A stretch of DNA of 64,000 nt from Pinus tabuliformis (GCA_031772625.1 CM062820.1:319827599-319891598), one strand, 5' to 3'. Positions 22,501-33,392 are shown, counted from the first letter of the stretch. Numbers and translations are program-made. Notes: generated by a model not told the origin, from the letters alone.

Positions 22501-24162
22501 CTATCCTCGGACACTTATTCGTGGGCCATACAAAAACATGACTCCCAAGAGATCTTTAGTGGATGGAAGAAACACACTCTGGGAGGAATACATGTCATTG
22601 GGCACCAACGACAGATCGGGTTCCAATGCCCCCAGTACATGATGTACGAGACCATCTGCATGATCATCAACAGATGCGGAGATGGAACGTGTAGCCATAT
22701 AATTGACTTGTGGCGGGGAAGGCACTGCTTGTGGACAAGAACTGATAGGAGACGATGGTTGTACAGGAGGTATCTGGTGACTAAAGAACGATAATTGATC
22801 TATAGTCACAATTCTTCCATCGTGTGGAAAACAAACAACACGAAAAAGTGAAGAAACAAGAGCCCCCATGACATAAATATAGTGACGGCCAAGGCGAAGA
22901 CTGAAATCTAAGGCAACTTGGACGACCATCACGCCTATACAGACGGTTTTGCCTCCCAAAGTAACTAGGAACTTTGGAAGGATCCCCAAAGGTTGACTAG
23001 TTCCTCCGTCGAAAGGCAACAAATTTTGAGTAACAGGCACAAGTTGTGGGGAGCCCAAAGCTTTCCAAGTAGTGGAAGGCATAAGACTAACAGATGCACC
23101 TTTGTCCAAGAGAGTGTGGGGTACTTCCTTATTATAGGCATGTATGGTAATTTGGAAAGGCACATAGGATGGAAGGCGGAATGAAGTCAAGCGGCTCCAG
23201 TCGAAGGAGACGACAAAACTACTTGGTGGGGGCATCGTGTGAGTATCCCCCTGCTCTACAAGAATTGAAGGACTCTCTTAATCCGCTAGGATAGGAGGGT
23301 TGTTCTTGGACTCAAGAGAATCTGACAAGACGAGAAGAACATGAGCAGTGTGATCGTGATGCTCTTCTAGAGCAGAGTGAACAACGGGTGGTGAACCCAA
23401 GTCGACACTCTTTCCGACCAATGGTTGGTCAGGAACAGGCTTGGCATAGCCAGGCTCGGGAAAAGGAGGATGGACAAGAGAAGAATCCATATCTATCTCT
23501 TTGTCAATGGGGAGAGGGTCTAAAGAGAGCCTCTGATAACCAACTAGAAGCGGAGGGGAAGAAGCTGTAAGACCTTCCAAAATAGCGGCAGCTTGATCCA
23601 GGAGCGGACAAAGGTGAAGGAGATGGTTACCTTCACAGAGCCTATAGGGGAATCTAATATTCTCTGTCTTCTTACCGCTGCCAGTTGAGAGGGTAGCATC
23701 ATCATGAGCTTCAGAGGATGACGAGGGGTGAGCCGGATCGTGAGACCAAACTTCTAAAATCCTAGGAATGCGAGGAAAATCATGAAGAAGATGGTCACCC
23801 TTGCACAATTTACAAGGAAACTTAACTTTCCGCGGGGGAGCAAAAGTTGGCACGACCTGCAATGTACTCAGAACATAAGCTGCATGTGTGGCCTGACGCT
23901 TATCCAACTTCTTCTTCTTCTTTTTCTTCCTCTTCTTCTTTTTAGCCTCCTAGTTACTAGAGGTAGAACTTTCACCAAGCGAAGGAAGAGAGAGGGATGA
24001 AGAAACAAGGGAAGAAGGCCTAGGCTCAATCCTCGAATCATCATGCCATGATTCAAATGAAGGAGATGGTGGAATAGGAGTCATGACGCTTGAGACCACC
24101 GAGGTTGAAAACAACCAAACGAGAAAACCGATGGTTAATCCAGGGAAGGACAATGTTGCCAT
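22501..24162 (-). pseudogene. Element B gag C-terminus and protease
   Basis: One minus-strand frame of 1662 bp with two internal stops (TAG at 23950, TAA at 23278). The N-terminal part is Ser/Pro-rich, then strongly basic (Lys/Arg run near 23935). Two zinc-knuckle-like motifs follow: CKLCKGDHLLHDF, in which the last Cys is Phe, and CRLCEGNHLLHLC, complete, with spacing C-X2-C-X3-H-X4-C. The protease (22501-23235) shows TLLDKGASVSLMPS (Asp kept, Lys replacing the usual neighbour), FDGGTSQPLGILP, LGGKTVCIGVMV and LRLGRHYIYVMGALVSS. No capsid core signature is visible upstream. The frame ends at 22501 with no pol behind it, so the product would need partner enzymes. Confidence 0.8.
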
Positions 24163-25762
24163 ATACAGAGCACCGACATTTCCAAAAGGATGAAATGGAC
24201 CAGGAGTTCCATCTGGGTGGAATACCTTGGCCGGTAGACTCAGGGAAGGTTACCATCGGGAATGAGCCTAAACAATGTACGTGCATTGTAATCAAGAACT
24301 CTAACTGTAACCAAGAATAATTCATGGGCAGTAAGTTTTATGACAGAGGAACAAAACCTGACCTTTTCATGTTTCAAGAGTCAAGAAAAGGATGAAAAGG
24401 TGACTCTATCTCTTTTGAGGTTTAATGAGCCTGAAAGGACAAGTGCTCAAATGATCCTTTTCTTTTAAGGAGTCGAAAAGGAACGAAAGTGACTACTCTG
24501 GAGAACTACGCAAAAGTTTTACGAGACAAACCATAAAACTGCATATACACCTTGGTGATCAAATGAAAGTGAAATGACCAAGGACTTTCTGTACGGTAGT
24601 CAATCTTCCCGAATGTTGTGTTCGGTGCATTATGGTTCATAAGGCGGCAAACACGGCTTCCTATGGATGTATGATGATAGCCTAGTGGGGTCTCCCTATA
24701 TATACTCAACGGTACGGGGAGCTCAAGTCCGTACTAGCAGCTATTGAGTCACAGAAGGAGGAAATCACCCAACCTTAAGAAAGACCAATAGTGACTAGGT
24801 TTAACAACGCCGGAGCACATCTCTAGCCTAGACCTCTAAATAATGTGCGTTAAGTTCCAATGTGTTTTTAGGTTTATTCAATTGATTTTAAGAGTTAATC
24901 TTGGATTAAGTTTCAGTTTTCAGGCCCTACGGAATGTATTTTCACAATTCATAGGATGCAGCTACAATGAGTAAAGCACCATTCATTTCGATGAACAAAA
25001 ACCCAAAGGAGGGTAAAGAGTTCATTTCCAAACAAATGCAAACCAAGACAAGCAAGTGCAAGAACTAAGAAAAACAATGCATCAACACATTAATCCTACA
25101 GTGCATCGATACTACTAATGAAATATTTAAAGTTCGCTTTCCAATTTCTCAAACATGAAAATTTAATGCAAATGTACTTTCTCAACGAAACCCTTAACGG
25201 AGCTAGGTTACACAGTCTAAAACACAAGACTCACTCAATGAAATCAAAGAGAAGGTACCTTAACCAAAAGTAATCAAAACAATCTGATGAGAGACAAGAA
25301 ACAACAGGGGATAAACAAGACTGATGGATTCAGGAGGTAAAGTTGTAAAAACAACTTTACAGGAATCATCGCAGGTGTTACACTGACAACTTAAGACTAG
25401 TCACAAGAGTGCACCTATTTTCAGAGATGTCATCCCAAGAATACACCTATTTTTAGAGACGGTCCGATTTCAGGAATCATCGCAGGGATTAAACTAGCAA
25501 CCTAAGACAAAAGCCAAATCGTCACAAGCACAAAGCTAGAACATCAGCGACGTCGTCGCAGCTGTTAAGCTATCTTCAGTGACGATCTTACTTAAAGCAA
25601 AAGACAAAATAAAATCACCTAAATGACACTAGATTGATCTTCCAAATAGTCAAAGGGAATCCCAGATTGACCCAGGTTACCCAGAAAACTGAAGGTGCAA
25701 CCCCAAAATTCAAGAGACACTAAATCAAACCTAGAGTAAATAAGAAGAGAACATATGAAGGA
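24163..25762 (-). other. Element B 5' leader region
   Basis: 1.6 kb between the primer site and the gag frame. I see no recognised domain. It contains further diverged copies of the GTCAAGAAAAGGATGAAAAG-type motif near 24375-24500. A short frame at 24053-24325 overlaps gag in another register and looks like chance. Confidence 0.5.
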
Positions 25763-25781
25763 GTCCCCAGTGGAGTTGCCA
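25763..25781 (-). other. Element B primer-binding site
   Basis: On the element strand the sequence TGGCAACTCCACTGGGGAC begins 3 bp inside the 5' LTR border. TGG matches a tRNA CCA end, and the sequence resembles primer sites of many plant gypsy elements. The exact tRNA was not determined. Confidence 0.72.
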
Positions 25782-25784
25782 ACT

Positions 25785-26942
25785 TGTGTAAGTAGGAAAC
25801 TATTCCCTCTGCGGATAGCGGCAACTCCTCTAGCCCTAGAGTGTGTCTAGTCACAACAAAACAAAACAACAATCGATTTCATTAAATAGTCATTGTTGGA
25901 GGCCTACCTCAAAACCGGTGTTTGGTGAAGCTTTCGTTGCGTCACTCGGGCTTCCATTTCCTTCTCCTTAATGAGCAATCAACCTAAAACACAATAAGAA
26001 AATAATAGAGCATGTAACCGAGAATAACAATGATCTATTTACTTATAAAGTCAAGGAATCATAAGCTATCAAGTAAATTGTACACAAGATATAGGAAATT
26101 GTTATTGATTGTATTAAAATAAATCAAGAGAAAAGCTTACAACCAAGCATTGACATTGCAAGCCTTCTAAGAGCATCCAACTGGTACATTCCTTCAAGCA
26201 TTCACTCCCAAAAATGGGTCTCCCAAATGGGTAATCTCTCTCTCTCTCACTCACAAACTATAATGCAAGGTTAAGGCACTCCACAATCTCTTACCAAACT
26301 ATCAGCAATTCCACACTTGTCAAACTCACACCAAAGCTATCTAATTTGCTTCAATCCAACTAGCAATCTGTAACTGGGAACTAGCTGATCATAGAAATGG
26401 TGAGTGTTTTTATAGGAGGAGGAGCCTCCATGAAATGAGGGAAAGGGAGCTTATCCTCAAGGGAGGTTTCATAAAAGGTAGAACTACCATCCCAGAGGAG
26501 GAAAGGCGAACCAATCTAACCCAACAACCAGCTCTAGAATCACCTAGAAGGCCGACTGTTTGAACTAATTCGCTTAATTTGAATCATCGCAGGTCATGAA
26601 CTAGAGCTTAGTGACAACATCGCAAGGGAGAAATGTGTTTGGACCAATCGTCGCAATAAACATATGGAAGACTTGCACTGAACCCTAAAATTCAACCGTC
26701 GCAGGAAACAGGTGTACAACTGCGATGATGTCGCAACGATACAGTTCATGACAGGGAACCGTCACACATTTTAAGGGTTTACTAGCGACGATGTAGAAAC
26801 TTAGGCAAAAAGGGTCAATCTTCAGCATTAGAGAGCACTTTCTTAATCTTCTTGCATGAGTGGGAAGATATGAACATGTTTATCTGATGTATGACACAGT
26901 GGAGGGACTGAGATGAGGTCAGTGACAAATTACTGTGTAACA
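25785..26942 (-). repeat. Element B 5' LTR
   Basis: A 1158-bp LTR with plus-strand ends TGTGTAAGTAGG and GTGTAACA. It is next to the primer site, so it is the 5' LTR. GGCCC follows, the partner of GGCCT before 17214. Confidence 0.85.
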
Positions 26943-26947
26943 GGCCC

Positions 26948-27748
26948 AAGTACATTATAGTTGCCATAGAATATTTCACAAAATGGGCCGGGGCGATGTC
27001 GAAATTAAATAATAGAGGCAAGACGACTGCACTTTGATTTTTCAACCACGTGGTTGCTCGGTTTGGTGTACCACGGGCTATAGTTACAGATCATGGGTCG
27101 CATTTTCGCAATCACATGATGAGTGAGTTAACTCCCAAATTAGGACTTTTGCATGATAGTTCTACTCCTTATTATCCACAAGCTAATGGACAAGCTGAGG
27201 CCATCAACAAAGTTCTGAAGCAAATGCTTCAAATAATGATAGGGGTTCATAAACAAAACTGGCATTTAATCTTGTACTCTACTTTGTGGGCATATTGAAC
27301 CTCGGTGAGGAATGAAACTAGATTCACACCCTTTCAATTGGTGTATGGTTGGGAGGAAATCTTGTAGATATAATGTGAAATTTCATCTCTCAAACTCGTG
27401 ATTGACTTGTTACCCAACACTTCTGATGAAGAATCGTGTTTATTATAACTCATCGAGCTGGATGAAACCCGTCGTGAAGCCGCATTGGCTAACAAAACAC
27501 ATAAGAAACAAATGAAGGCACAATACGACAGAAATGTCAGGCCTTGCGTTTTATCGGAAGGAGACCTGGTCTTGCTTAATCATCAGGAAGCTAATAAACT
27601 TGGAGCAGGAAAATTTGAACTACTATGGATGGGTCCTTATATTGTCAATCGTATTTTGGCAAAAGGTGCCTACGAGTTGGTGGATTATGATGGAACTCCA
27701 TTACTGCAGCCCCAAAACGGGTTGTACCTCAAACTTTACTATGCTTAA
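26948..27748 (+). pseudogene. Element A integrase core and C-terminus
   Basis: Remaining part of A's integrase. Text: KYIIVAIEYFTKWAGAMS, a stop, then FGVPRAIVTDHGSHF (second catalytic Asp), YYPQANGQAEAINKVL (catalytic Glu), TLWAY, stop, FTPFQLVYG, and a final open stretch (27485-27748) KKQMKAQYDRNVRP…LNHQEANKLGAGKF…LLWMGPYIV ending LKLYYA at TAA. There is no chromodomain. The first catalytic Asp, in the part before B, is Asn, and at least four stops are present, so no function remains. Confidence 0.85.
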
Positions 27749-28870
27749 TTGAGTGTAGTAAAATCATTGTATATATGCTTTAATTGCATGTGTGTGTGTT
27801 AGTGTGTCTTTTAGAGTTTTTATGTGGTTAAGTAATCCACTTTGCATTTGTTGCAGATGTCAGGATATTTGGAACCATTTGTTGGTTACATCCATTAAAA
27901 AAAGAATCCAAGATAAATTAAAAAAAATCAAAGTCAAAGGAAAACTGAAATTTTTTATAATGTAATTAAAAAAAAAAAACTAGATAGAAAATAAAAGAAT
28001 ATAAAAATAGAACAATTTTTTTTAACTCATATTATTACAAAAGTTTAAAAAAATGAGAGACACCATAGAGATTAAACACACAACCAATCACCCATTGATT
28101 TCTTTATTGATCATAACAAATACAAATATATAAGACATAAATAAATGACTTTGACACATGTAGATCACAACTACAACTCATAGTTAAAAAATAACAACAT
28201 CTAGACTAAAAGCATTATTTTTTTTATCTATCTTGATGATGAGCCATAGTGGATGGCTCAAAATGTCAATACAAAGAACTATAGATGCAATAATCCTGAA
28301 AGAAAACTCTACACAATAATAAAATGATAAATAAATTATTTTAAATAAACAAAAAAACTTTTACAAAATATAAAACACAAAAATGTGTGAAAATAATAAA
28401 TATTAAAGTAAAATTAGAAACTTAAAAAATAATACCACTTTTATTAATTATAATAATAAGGCATTAATATAAATAATATAACATTAATCAATCTCTCACA
28501 TATATATATATAAAAGAATTTCTTAAGAAAATAATTAAAATAATAAATAAATTTGACATTTTAGATAATAGTTTGACATTGATTGTTAAAAATATAAAAT
28601 TTAAATTTTTAAATATATTAAAAAAATTATCTTAATTTAAATTTTTTAAAATATTAATAGATTTTTTCTTTAATATTTATTTAAATATAATATTAATATT
28701 TTAAATAGATTTTGTATTTTTACATTAGAAAAGTGTTTGGAAGGTGAGGACTATGTTAGCCTATTATCACTAATATAATCATGACTCTCTTCTCCTTCAT
28801 GTAAAAGATGTTCACTCAAAGTCATAATTATTAAATCCTAAAAAATCATATATGATAATGACAACCATAT
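27749..28870. other. AT-rich region after element A
   Basis: About 1.1 kb with very high A+T, poly-A/poly-T runs and (TA)n near 28500. The first 150 bp with a GTGTGTGT run probably still belongs to A's 3' untranslated region or LTR, but with no partner LTR in the window I cannot set its border. No gene seen. Confidence 0.5.
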
Positions 28871-28879
28871 AAAATATTT

Positions 28880-29335
28880 TAATATATGACAACACGAACT
28901 TGGAGGAAGTTCATCATACAAATATCTTGGAATAGATATCTATCACACTTTTAGCTAAAATTATAGCACTGAGAAAAGAATAAAAGGAGGATGGAAAGCT
29001 TATTATGACCTTGAAAACAATTCTAAGTTCATAGATATTTGAATATGGAATAAAAGAAACTCCTCTTATTTTATATAGATGTGAAGTTTGGGGTTGCAAT
29101 GGGAAGTGATCCAAAAGAAGTTCATGTCAAGATTAAAGAAATACCCTTATCATATTCTCATGGTTGAAGATCCCCTTTCACCCATTGAAAGCATGACTAT
29201 GACTAGGTATTTTATGTATAAGCTAGAATTAAAGAACATGGAGCAAAAAAAGTTTTCTAAAATTCCTTCTAGCCAAAACAACCACATTCGGTATACACTT
29301 GGAGGCAGGAATACCTTTGGAGGATAAAGGAGGAG
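28880..29335 (+). pseudogene. LINE reverse-transcriptase C-terminal fragment
   Basis: Degenerate text typical of the region after the RT core of plant non-LTR elements: YKYLGIDIYHTF, then KRIKGGWKAYYDLEN, then CEVWGCN, then an open part (29088-29327) with MSRLKKYPYHILMVEDP, SPIESMTMTRYFMYKLELKN and NNHIRYTLGG. It is in several frames with stops. No ends of the element were found, so this is an old truncated piece, different from the LINE at 35987-50997. Confidence 0.55.
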
Positions 29336-30412
29336 ATCATTTTGTAGAACAAGGGTAATATTGAAACATTATTACATCAAATTTTAAGGAAAACTTGCAA
29401 AGTGCTAAAAAAGTTAGAATAAGTAGCTCGTGAACCCAAATCTCTAAAGTAAAAATAAAAAATATATTTTTCTTCATTCATGTAAGGAAAGAAATAAACT
29501 TTACTAAACTAAAAAAAAAATAGGAACTTCATATTGCAATTAGATGTTTGGCCAATTCAGAAAACACTATAGGTTGAAAAATTCTATCAACTTTACAAAA
29601 GTAAGAGAGTTGAGGATGAAAAACATTTTTGTTGACCTTCAATGTCAACAAACCTATAACCATCCAAAACTTTTTTCAATATAACTTTTCGAGCATAAAA
29701 TTAAAATATTAAATAATCTCTCATTTTTTAAAATCTGAAAATTTAGTAAAACATTAATCATTATCACCAACAATAATATAATTTAGATTATTTAGATTAT
29801 TTTTAGTTAATTAAAGTTTATGTATTTTAAATTTAATAAAACTAAATAATAACCAAACATTTAAAAGCAATCAATTTTATCAATATAATATTACATATAG
29901 TTAAATTTTATTAAAACCTACAAAACTTGTTTAAAGAACAAAGGCAACGAAGTCTATGTTTAGTGGGACTTCTTATTGGGGACCTTGCTGAAATAAAGAT
30001 AGTGTGAATTAGAGTTATTGAATTCATCTAGATTGTGGATTTATGAATATTTTGGAATTTGGTTAATTATTTGATCTTCTCCTGAAATATTGTTTTACAT
30101 TGTTCCGAATTATCTGATTTTAAAATATTCTCAAAATTCATCATCTAAATAAAAATACACAAATTAAACCAAAAAACCAAAGAGTTAGAAAGTAAAAAAC
30201 CAAAGAGTTAGAAAGTGAGCCGACGGGTGCTCATGGTTACTATAATTTATAAAAGTAAGGTGTATCCTTCTACGTTCGGTTGCGGGCTGCGGAGGTGGCA
30301 CACAACGGTAGCAATCGATCAGTGCAGAGATTGTCAGTGCCCACAATTCTCGTTAACGCGAACCTCTGTTGTTTCTATGCTCGTAGACGCTTATCTATGA
30401 GACACGCCCGGC
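29336..30412. other. AT-rich region without recognised gene
   Basis: Mostly AT-rich with homopolymer runs. The first few hundred bases may be further LINE debris. A GC-richer patch at 30200-30412 stands out from its surroundings and holds a 61-codon plus-strand frame (30215-30400) without any family I know. It could equally be regulatory or leader DNA of something lost. A 20-bp piece (AACCAAAGAGTTAGAAAGT) is tandemly repeated at about 30175-30214. Confidence 0.4.
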
Positions 30413-31600
30413 CACTGGATTGAGAAGAGAAAAAGAAAAGGGTGGGGCTTTGTAAGGCGAGTTGCCATTAATATGTAAAGTGGAGTCCTCACTTTTACAG
30501 AAAATATTGAGAACTTAGTAGGTTTATAATGGGTTTAGTTACCCATTCTCCTAGATTAAAAAAAAGAATTTATAATGGGTTTGTGGTTTTTTAGTTTATT
30601 GCGGAAGAATTTTTAAGTCAATTTAATTGGTTTGTGAATTTGTTTTGAAATTTTAGTAAAATTTGATAAATTTTTTTGTAAATATCAGTTATAATTATCA
30701 AATTTCAACATTTTAGGTATCTTATTCTACTAACAAATAATTACCACTAACAAACAATAACAAGATTTTTTGAAATTTCTTAACCTAAATTTTGACTATT
30801 TTTTTGACGGTGCAGACAATTCTTCAAACATTTATCATTTGATGCTCATAAAATACGGCATAAACAATAAATAAGATCAAAACGCCTGACTCTATAAAGT
30901 TAATCTTATTTAAAAAAATAAAAAACATAGGTCATTAATAAAAAATATAAACTAAAAACATGTTTAGTGTAGATTTAGATTTTTTTAGAAATGTTATAAA
31001 CACTGAATGATTTTATTTATAAGATATAAATTAATTAGTTTATGGGAAGTTAACTGGATTAAGAAGAGAAAAAGAAAAGGGTGGGGCTTTGTAAGGAGAG
31101 TTGCCATTAATATGGAAAACGTTGAGAATTTAGTAAGTTTATAATGGGTTTGTTGTTTTTTAGTTTATCGGAGAAGAATTTTTAAGTGAATTTAATTAGC
31201 TTGTGAATTTGTTTTGAAATTTCTGGAAATTTTGCAAAAAAAAATTGTAAATCTAAATTATAATTATCAAATTTCAACATTTTGGGTATTTTATTCTATT
31301 AACAAATAATTACCACTAACAAACAATTACAAGTTTTTTTGAAACTTTTTTAAGCTAAATTTTGACTATTTTTTGATGGTGCAGACAATTCTTCAAACAA
31401 TTATCATTTGATGCTCATAAAATACGGCATAGACAATAAATAAGATCAAAACGCCTGACTCTATAAATTTTATCTTATTTTAAAAAATAAAAACATAAGT
31501 TAAAAACATATTTAGTGTAGATTTAGATTTTTAGAAATTTTATAACACTGTATGATTTTATTTATAAGATATAAATTAACTAGTTTATAGGGAAGTTAAT
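30413..31600 (+). repeat. Large direct duplication, about 640 bp and 550 bp
   Basis: Two adjacent diverged copies: 30413-31052 and 31053-31600. Shared blocks include ACTGGATT then AAGGGTGGGGCTTTGTAAGG (30414 and 31053), TTTATAATGGGTTTG, ACCACTAACAAACAAT and TCAAAACGCCTGACTCTATA, in the same order. The second copy lacks about 75 bp near its start. Each ends with a TAGTTTATGGGAAGTTAA-like block. No coding potential seen. Confidence 0.75.
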
Positions 31601-32087
31601 TGTGTTCCTGTAAATTAAAAATGACATTAAAATACAGTAAAGATGAGGAAATTAAACTATCATATAAAGAACGTTTAATCTCAACCAAACTTTGGCACAA
31701 AATTTTCAATAATCTTTGAAAACATGAACTCAAAATCATGGCTACTCCCATGTAATTTACAGTTCGATAAAAACATAGGTTATTAATAAAAAATGTTCGA
31801 TAAAAACATAAGTTATTAATCAAAAATATAAATTAACATGTTTAGTGTAGATTTAGATTTTTTAGAAATTTTATAAACACTGTGATTTTATTTATAAGAT
31901 ATAAATTAACTAGTTTATGGGAAAGTTAATTGTGTTCCAGTAAATTAAAAATGACATTAAAATACAGTAAAGATGAGGAAATTAAACTAGAACGTTTAAG
32001 TTCAACCAAACTTTGGCACAAAATTTTCAATAATCTTTGAAAACATGAACTCAAAATCATGGCTACTCCCATGTAATTTACAGTTCG
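31506..32087 (+). repeat. Direct duplication, about 260 bp copies, 330-bp spacing
   Basis: Copies at 31506-31766 and 31836-32087 share ACAT-TTAGTGTAGATTTAG, TGACATTAAAATACAGTAAA and CATGTAATTTACAGTTCG in order. They overlap the end of the previous duplication, so this whole stretch grew by repeated duplication. Similar open frames on the minus strand of both copies are a by-product of this. Confidence 0.75.
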
Positions 32088-32395
32088 GGCTTTCCAAACA
32101 CAAAAATTATAAAACACAGAAAAATCATGTACATTTTCAGGATACTGTGAAAGACAACTAGTCATGATTCATTGAACTCTCAAATAGACAGATGGCAAAA
32201 ATATTAAGCGAGTCTGTTCGTGTTATTACCGTTGCTCCGCATGAATGTTGAGATTGCCAGCACAGGCACCAAATGCATCGGCCTCTTCGATAGACATGGT
32301 TGGGAACGAGATTTGGGTAGTTAGATGACGCAGGAAGCCTCAGGTGCAATTACAGGGAGAGGTCGCTGCAGATATAGAAGTCATCAGAACAGAAG
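32088..32395. other. Unique 300-bp stretch before the 180-bp array
   Basis: Less AT-rich than its surroundings. On the minus strand an ATG at 32297 opens 22 codons (MSIEEADAFGACAGNLN…) and runs into a GTAATAA donor-like site at 32230. I cannot tie this to a gene family and list it only as an observation. Confidence 0.25.
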
Positions 32396-33392
32396 CACTC
32401 ACAAGTCTGCCCGGTCCCAACCATGTCAACATCAATCAATAAAAGTTTATAATGATGTGGCTCTTTTTTATGGGATTCTTGTAGTCACAGGAACTTGAGG
32501 AATCTTTGCAGATAAGGATGTCAAAATCCATAAAAGTTTTGTGATAATGTGATTCTTCTTTGGATTTCAGTGATGCACTCACAAGTCTGCCAGGTCCCAA
32601 CCATGTCAACATCAATCAACAAAGAAGTTTGTAATGATGTGGCTCTCTTTTATGCTATCCCTGTAGTTACAAGAACTTGAGGAATCTTTGCAGGTAAGCA
32701 TGTCAAAATCCATAAAAGTTTTGTGATAATATGATTCTTCCTTGGATTTCAGTAATGCACTCACAAGTCTGCCAGGTCCCAACCATGTCAACATCAGTCA
32801 ATAAAAGTTTGTAATGATGTGGCTCTCCTTTATGGGACCCCTATAGTTACAGGGACTTGAGGAATCTTTGCATGTAAGCATGTCAAAATCCATAAAAATT
32901 TTGTGATAATGAGATTCTTCCTTGGATTTCATTGATACACTCACAAGTCTGCCAGGTCCCAACCATGTCAACATCAATCAATAAAAGTTTGTAATGATGT
33001 GGCTCTCCTTTATGGGATCCCTGTAGTTACATGAACTTGAGGAATCTTTGCATGTAAGCATGTCAAAATCCATAAAAGCTTTGTGATAATGTGATTCTTC
33101 CTTGGATTTCAGTAATGCACTCACAAGTCTGCGAGGTCCCAACCATGTCAACATCAATCAATAAAAGTTTGTAATGATGTGGCTCTACTTTATGGGATCC
33201 CTGTGGTTTCAGGAACTTGAGGAATCTTTGCACGTCAGCATGTCAAAATCCATAAAAGTTTTGTGATAATGAGATTCTTCTTTGGATTTCAGTAATGCAC
33301 TCACAAGTCTGCTTGGTCCCAACCATGTCAACATCAATCAATAAAAGTTTGTAATGATGTGGCTCTCCTTTATGGGATCCCTGTAGTTACAG
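32396..33392 (+). repeat. 180-bp tandem repeat array, about 5.5 copies
   Basis: Monomers begin at 32396, 32576, 32758, 32938, 33118 and 33298 with CACTCACAAGTCTGC, giving periods of 180, 182, 180, 180 and 180 bp. The last copy stops after about 95 bp at 33392 within GATCCCTGTAGTTACAG. Copies share AACCATGTCAACATCA, AAGTTTGTAATGATGTGG and ATGTCAAAATCCATAAAA and differ by a few percent, mostly single substitutions. The length is close to that of nucleosome-sized plant satellites. No frame stays open across monomers on either strand. Confidence 0.92.

Larger units (their letters stand above)
17214..26942 (-). mobile_element. Composite LTR element B, three LTRs, gag-protease only
   Basis: A 9729-bp insertion in element A's integrase, bounded by TG…CA ends and a 4/5-matching target duplication (GGCCT at 17209-17213, GGCCC at 26943-26947). 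It holds three copies of one 1.15-kb LTR (17214-18368, 19047-20201, 25785-26942). Between the first two lies a 678-bp internal fragment that also occurs at about 21525-22140 in the larger unit. The larger unit (19047-26942) has a primer site, a gag-protease frame and a purine tract on the minus strand, but no RT, RNase H or integrase. It is therefore non-autonomous. The best explanation is self-insertion followed by LTR recombination. Confidence 0.82.
1..27748 (+). mobile_element. Degenerate Ty3/gypsy element A, split by two nested insertions
   Basis: This is the oldest recognisable element in the left part of the window. Its coding pieces lie at 1-3626 (gag, protease), 15108-17213 (RT, RNase H, integrase zinc finger) and 26948-27748 (integrase core and C-terminus), all on the plus strand in the normal gypsy order gag-PR-RT-RH-INT. 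Removing the insertion at 3627-15107 restores a continuous frame (…EEPWEYYH before, HSHLLDY after). Removing 17214-26947 rejoins the integrase (…DRGP before, KYIIVAIEYF after). Each piece carries many stops and frameshifts, so the element is dead. Its 5' LTR lies outside the window and I could not define its 3' LTR after 27748. The protease and short zinc knuckle resemble those of element B, so the two are probably related lineages. Confidence 0.85.

Noticed and set aside
17214..26942. Element B as two separate, independent insertions side by side
   Set aside because: The outer GGCCT/GGCCC duplication and the uninterrupted integrase of A across both ends show one insertion site.
28497..28512. 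(TA)n run as a transposon target or promoter
   Set aside because: A simple repeat in very AT-rich DNA with no associated gene or element end.
31596..32165. Two similar minus-strand frames (75 and 79 codons) as a gene pair
   Set aside because: They are the two copies of one non-coding direct duplication, with AT-rich hydrophobic text.
32396..33392. CRISPR array
   Set aside because: The repeats are contiguous 180-bp monomers with no unique spacers, and the sequence is plant nuclear DNA.
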